From: Burkholderia diffusa
Lineage (GTDB): Bacteria; Pseudomonadota; Gammaproteobacteria; Burkholderiales; Burkholderiaceae
Reading direction: 5' to 3'
Length of the DNA stretch: 64,000 bases
Assembly: GCF_902499115.1 (NCBI RefSeq)
Contig: NZ_CABVPN010000030.1
Location: 1-64,000, forward strand
The translations under genes and the position numbers were made by a program. The notes beneath the pieces are model-generated. The model was not told the DNA's origin and ran no database searches. It saw nothing but the letters and a program-made list of their open reading frames with translations. Within the stretch, counting starts at the first letter, position 1. Every line of letters starts with the position of its first letter. Positions 61,598 through 64,000 of this stretch are shown piece after piece.

Positions 61598-62434
61598 TCA
61601 GGCAACGGGCCGCGGCGGCGGCACCACCGTCCGGGGCCGGCCGACGAGCCGCGCCAGCACGACGATCGCGACCAGCGTGACGACGTACGCAACGATCTGG
61701 ATCCCCGCCGGACGCGCGGTATAGCCGATCAGCGTATGCAGCGCCTTGCCGACGATGCTCGATTCCTTGAGCAGCCACGAGGTATCCCAGACCGCATCGC
61801 CCCACGACGGCACGAGGCCGGCGGCAAGCAGGAAGCCGACGCACTGGCTCGCCATCCCCGCCGCGAGCAGCACGATCAGCGCGTTGGTGACGGAGAAAAG
61901 GCGCTTGAGCGGAATCTGCAGCAGGCCCGCATACATCGCGTAGCCGAGCCCGGCGCCGCCCAGCACGCCGAGCAGCCCGCCGACGATCATCTGCGGCGTC
62001 TGTCCCGGATCGCCCGCCGCGATGCCGTACAGGAACAGCACGGCCTCGGAGCCCTCGCGCAGCACCGCGACGCCGACAACGATCGCGAGCCCCGTCAGCG
62101 GCCGGCTGCCGGCTGCGACGGCCCGGCCGACCTCGCCCATGTGCAGCGCCATCTCGCGGCCGTGGCGGCTCATCCAGATGCAGTGCCACGCGAGCATCAG
62201 CGTCGCGACGAACATCACGCCGGCGTTGAAGACTTCCTGCCCCATGCCGGAGGCCCACTGCGAAATCACGTCGGCGAACGCGGCGATCAGGCCGGCGCCG
62301 ATCACGCCGCCGACGAGGCCGCCGCCGACCCACCAGCCGCGGCTCGGCACGCCCTTCGTCGCGGCCATTACGATCGACACCACCAGCGCGGCCTCGAGCA
62401 CTTCACGAAAGACGATCAGGGCGGTAGACAGCAT
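61598..62434 (-). CDS. ftrC: FTR1-family iron permease (FtrC-like)
   Basis: Inner-membrane protein of 278 aa with about seven spans. The two RExxE-type iron-transfer motifs are visible: REVLEAALVV near residue 10 and REGSEAVLF near 126. Other features are GIAAGDPGQTPQMIVGGLLG cut to DPGQTPQMIVGG and the KESSIVGKALHTLIGY end. It would move Fe(2+)/Fe(3+) across the inner membrane after oxidation by a periplasmic partner. Directly downstream of a cupredoxin gene (12-bp gap) in the FtrBC order. FtrA and FtrD are not adjacent. Confidence 0.88.
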   Translation of the reverse strand: MLSTALIVFREVLEAALVVSIVMAATKGVPSRGWWVGGGLVGGVIGAGLIAAFADVISQWASGMGQEVFNAGVMFVATLMLAWHCIWMSRHGREMALHMGEVGRAVAAGSRPLTGLAIVVGVAVLREGSEAVLFLYGIAAGDPGQTPQMIVGGLLGVLGGAGLGYAMYAGLLQIPLKRLFSVTNALIVLLAAGMASQCVGFLLAAGLVPSWGDAVWDTSWLLKESSIVGKALHTLIGYTARPAGIQIVAYVVTLVAIVVLARLVGRPRTVVPPPRPVA

Positions 62435-62446
62435 GGCGATATCCGC

Positions 62447-62779
62447 TTATTTGACGGTCAGGTGCGTCTTCGACTGCGCTTCATGATACTCGTCGTGGAA
62501 CTCGTAGGTGCCGGCGTTCAGCGGCCCGACCAGGATCTCGACCGACTTGCCGGCCGGCACGACCTTCTCCGCCTTGAAATCGTCACTTTCGAATTCCGCG
62601 GGCGTCGCATCGAGGTTCTTCACGACGAACTTCACCTTCTTGCCGGCCGGAATCGTCACGCCGTCCGGCGAAAACTTGTGATTCTTCAGGGTCAGGTTGA
62701 CGACGTCGTCGGCAGCGAATGCGGACGTTGCCGATGCGCCCAGCAGGGCCAGTGCGAAACCGAAAGCGAAGCGATTCAT
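62447..62779 (-). CDS. ftrB: Periplasmic cupredoxin-domain protein (FtrB-like)
   Basis: 110-aa exported protein. Signal peptide MNRFAFGFALALLGASATSA then FA, cleaved near residue 22. The mature domain DDVVNLTLKNHKFSPDGVTIPAG, VVKNLDATPAEFESDD, and TYEFHDEYHEAQSKTHLTV form a cupredoxin-like beta sandwich with His/Glu ligands; the usual type 1 Cys is absent, fitting the EfeO/FtrB cupredoxin group rather than an electron carrier. First gene of the pair with the iron permease. A dyad lies 28 bp upstream. Confidence 0.85.
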   Translation of the reverse strand: MNRFAFGFALALLGASATSAFAADDVVNLTLKNHKFSPDGVTIPAGKKVKFVVKNLDATPAEFESDDFKAEKVVPAGKSVEILVGPLNAGTYEFHDEYHEAQSKTHLTVK

Positions 62780-62806
62780 ACGGGTACCGAAATGAAATAT
62801 CGAGGG

Positions 62807-62828
62807 GAATCGATAGTAAGATCGATTC
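62807..62828. promoter_or_regulatory. 22-bp perfect dyad upstream of ftrB
   Basis: GAATCGAT (62807-62814) and ATCGATTC (62821-62828) form perfect eight-base arms around AGTAAG, 28 bp upstream of the ftrB ATG. The position next to an iron-uptake operon suggests an iron-responsive or other operator; it does not closely match the Fur consensus. Confidence 0.5.
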
Positions 62829-63040
62829 GCATTCCCTTCTCCCAGTACCCTTACTTGCGTCATGGACATCGGGCGTCAGTGATGCGACGCGCACCTTGTC
62901 GCGCAAGGCTCCGCGAGATTTCGCCGGCAATATGCGGCCGTCAATCGGGAAAAATTCGGACTGACGCACACGGGCAGATTGCGATTCGTCTGACATCAGC
63001 TTTACAAATTGCTTGTGCGGTGTCGAACGCGACGAATGGC

Positions 63041-63071
63041 TTGACCTTCCCACCATGGCAAGCTTCATGCT
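63041..63071 (+). promoter_or_regulatory. CueR/MerR-type promoter of the copper chaperone
   Basis: -35 TTGACC (63041-63046) and -10 CATGCT (63066-63071) are separated by the unusually long 19 bp typical of MerR-family control. The spacer holds ACCTTCCC and GGCAAGCT around the centre, the layout of a CueR operator (ACCTTCC-N-GGAAGGT type). It should give copper-induced transcription of the gene at 63112. Confidence 0.72.
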
Positions 63072-63111
63072 GGCGATGTTTGTGAATCGCCAATCAACCC
63101 AGGAGAACACG

Positions 63112-63312
63112 ATGGAATTCGAAGTCCAGGACATGACCTGCGGCGGCTGCGCCAACGCCATCACGCGCGCCGTGACGGCAGCGGACCCCGCCGCGAAGCT
63201 CGACATCGACGTGGCCGCGAAGACGGTCAAGGTCGAATCGGCGCAAGGCGCCGAACGCGTGCAGTCGATCATCGAAGCCGCGGGCTTCCACCCGGCATTG
63301 CGCTCGGCCTGA
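63112..63312 (+). CDS. copZ: Heavy-metal-associated domain copper chaperone
   Basis: 66-aa HMA-domain protein. The metal motif MTCGGCANAI is at residues 8-17 (Cys-x-x-Cys at 10 and 13), in the ferredoxin-like fold MEFEVQDMTC... then KLDIDVAAKTVKVES and the final IIEAAGFHPAL. This is the CopZ/CopA-N type that carries Cu(I) to a P-type ATPase or regulator. AGGAG lies ten bases before ATG 63112. Its CueR-type promoter supports a copper role. The copper ATPase is not adjacent in this window. Confidence 0.92.
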   Translation: MEFEVQDMTCGGCANAITRAVTAADPAAKLDIDVAAKTVKVESAQGAERVQSIIEAAGFHPALRSA

Positions 63313-63361
63313 CGCGCGCGGGCGCGGCGCCCCTCGGCACCGCGCCCGTACACCGGCCGCG

Positions 63362-64000
63362 TCAGCGCAGCCGGATCAGCGTCGACTTCAGCTCGGTGTA
63401 TTTCTCGAGCGCGTGCAGCGACTTGTCGCGGCCGTTGCCCGACTGCTTGTAGCCGCCGAACGGGAAGTTCATGTCGCCGCCTTCGTCGTAGCAGTTCACC
63501 CACACCGTGCCCGCCCGCAGCCGGCGCGACACGTCGTGCGCGGTCGTCAGGTTCGACGTCCACACGGCCGCGGCCAGCCCGTATTCGGTGTCGTTCGCGA
63601 TCCGCACCGCCTCGTCGACATCGTCGAACACGATCACCGACAGCACGGGGCCGAAGATCTCCTCGCGCGCGATCTTCGCATCGGGCTTGACCTCGAACAC
63701 CGTCGGTTCCACGTAGAAGCCGCCCGTCTCCTCCTTCACGCGCGCGCCGCCCGTGACGAGCGTGCCTTCCTTGCGCCCGGCATCGATGTAGCCGAGCACG
63801 CGCTCGAGCTGGATCCCGTCGACGATCGCGCCCATCGATACCGACGGATCGAGCGGGTTGCCCGGCACGTACGCACGCGCGGCCGCCACCAGCTTCTCGA
63901 TGAACGCGTCCTTGATGTCGCGATGCACGAGCAGGCGCGAGCCGGCCGTGCACATCTCGCCCATGTTGTAGAAGATCGCCCCGGCCGCGGCCTGCGCGGC
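63362..64000 (-). CDS. Aldehyde dehydrogenase (C-terminal part; continues past the window)
   Basis: 213 residues of an NAD(P)-dependent aldehyde dehydrogenase are visible. The catalytic cysteine region is FYNMGEMCTAGSR, then the Glu-containing REEIFGPVLSV and the closing FPFGGYKQSGNGRDKSLHALEKYTE, cut as PFGGYKQSGNGRDKS. The N-terminal NAD-binding half and start lie to the right of position 64000. Sequence near the cysteine resembles PuuC-type (gamma-glutamyl-aminobutyraldehyde) and related dehydrogenases. Its substrate cannot be set from this part. Confidence 0.92.
   Translation of the reverse strand, partial: AAQAAAGAIFYNMGEMCTAGSRLLVHRDIKDAFIEKLVAAARAYVPGNPLDPSVSMGAIVDGIQLERVLGYIDAGRKEGTLVTGGARVKEETGGFYVEPTVFEVKPDAKIAREEIFGPVLSVIVFDDVDEAVRIANDTEYGLAAAVWTSNLTTAHDVSRRLRAGTVWVNCYDEGGDMNFPFGGYKQSGNGRDKSLHALEKYTELKSTLIRLR

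Overview
The window is about 67% or more G+C, densely coding, and carries the biotin cluster bioA-bioF-bioD-bioB, aceK, a KirBac-type potassium channel very close to KirBac1.1 of Burkholderia pseudomallei, a Tat-exported phosphocholine-type phospholipase C, and glmU/glmS. Together these point to a Burkholderia chromosome, most likely chromosome 1 of a Burkholderia cepacia-complex type species. The species assignment is inference from remembered gene content; no database was searched. No rRNA, tRNA, insertion sequence, integrase or CRISPR array was seen.

Layout. 1-8 kb: a 9-bp tandem repeat, a dipeptide-binding protein (dppA), an internally deleted ABC-F gene, an MBL-fold hydrolase, aceK, carbonic anhydrase, an SDR and a YchJ-like protein. 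8-14.5 kb: a secreted dienelactone-hydrolase-like protein and the overlapping bioAFDB operon with a clear terminator. 14.5-22.2 kb: cutC, an EAL-domain phosphodiesterase, a CPA1 Na+/H+ antiporter and a giant three-part indolepyruvate ferredoxin oxidoreductase. 22.2-24.2 kb: a 2-kb gene-free stretch filled by 13 copies of a paired-box element on an approximately 89-bp register, with the central block inverted. This is the most unusual thing in the window. 24.2-32 kb: acetyltransferase, GST, KirBac channel, sulfate-binding protein, a DapA-family lyase, a VapC remnant, and a divergent LysR/MFS pair. 32-35.2 kb: a decayed 2Fe-2S oxidoreductase gene, a small lipoprotein and the phospholipase C.

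35-46 kb: small metabolic enzymes (VOC protein, GhrA, HMG-CoA lyase-family protein, YbaK/DUF1289 pair), a DMT exporter divergent from an Lrp/AsnC regulator, a fluoroacetate-dehalogenase-like hydrolase, a nitronate monooxygenase, a LysR regulator and a porin. 46-53.4 kb: an SBF-like transporter, a second copy of the 9-bp repeat, an EAL-CBS-GGDEF protein, and a tightly coupled LacI regulator / AGE isomerase / PfkB kinase operon that looks like a mannose (or related sugar) to fructose to fructose-phosphate route. 53.4-64 kb: a MidA-type methyltransferase divergent from an SDR-folB-ttcA operon, glmU-glmS (UDP-GlcNAc synthesis), two small unknown genes, an FtrB/FtrC-type iron-uptake pair, a copper chaperone behind a CueR-type promoter, and a 3'-part of an aldehyde dehydrogenase.

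Three decayed genes (ABC-F, VapC, YagT-like 2Fe-2S subunit) show ongoing gene loss. Coordinates of starts were chosen by ribosome-binding sites and overlaps as stated in each entry.
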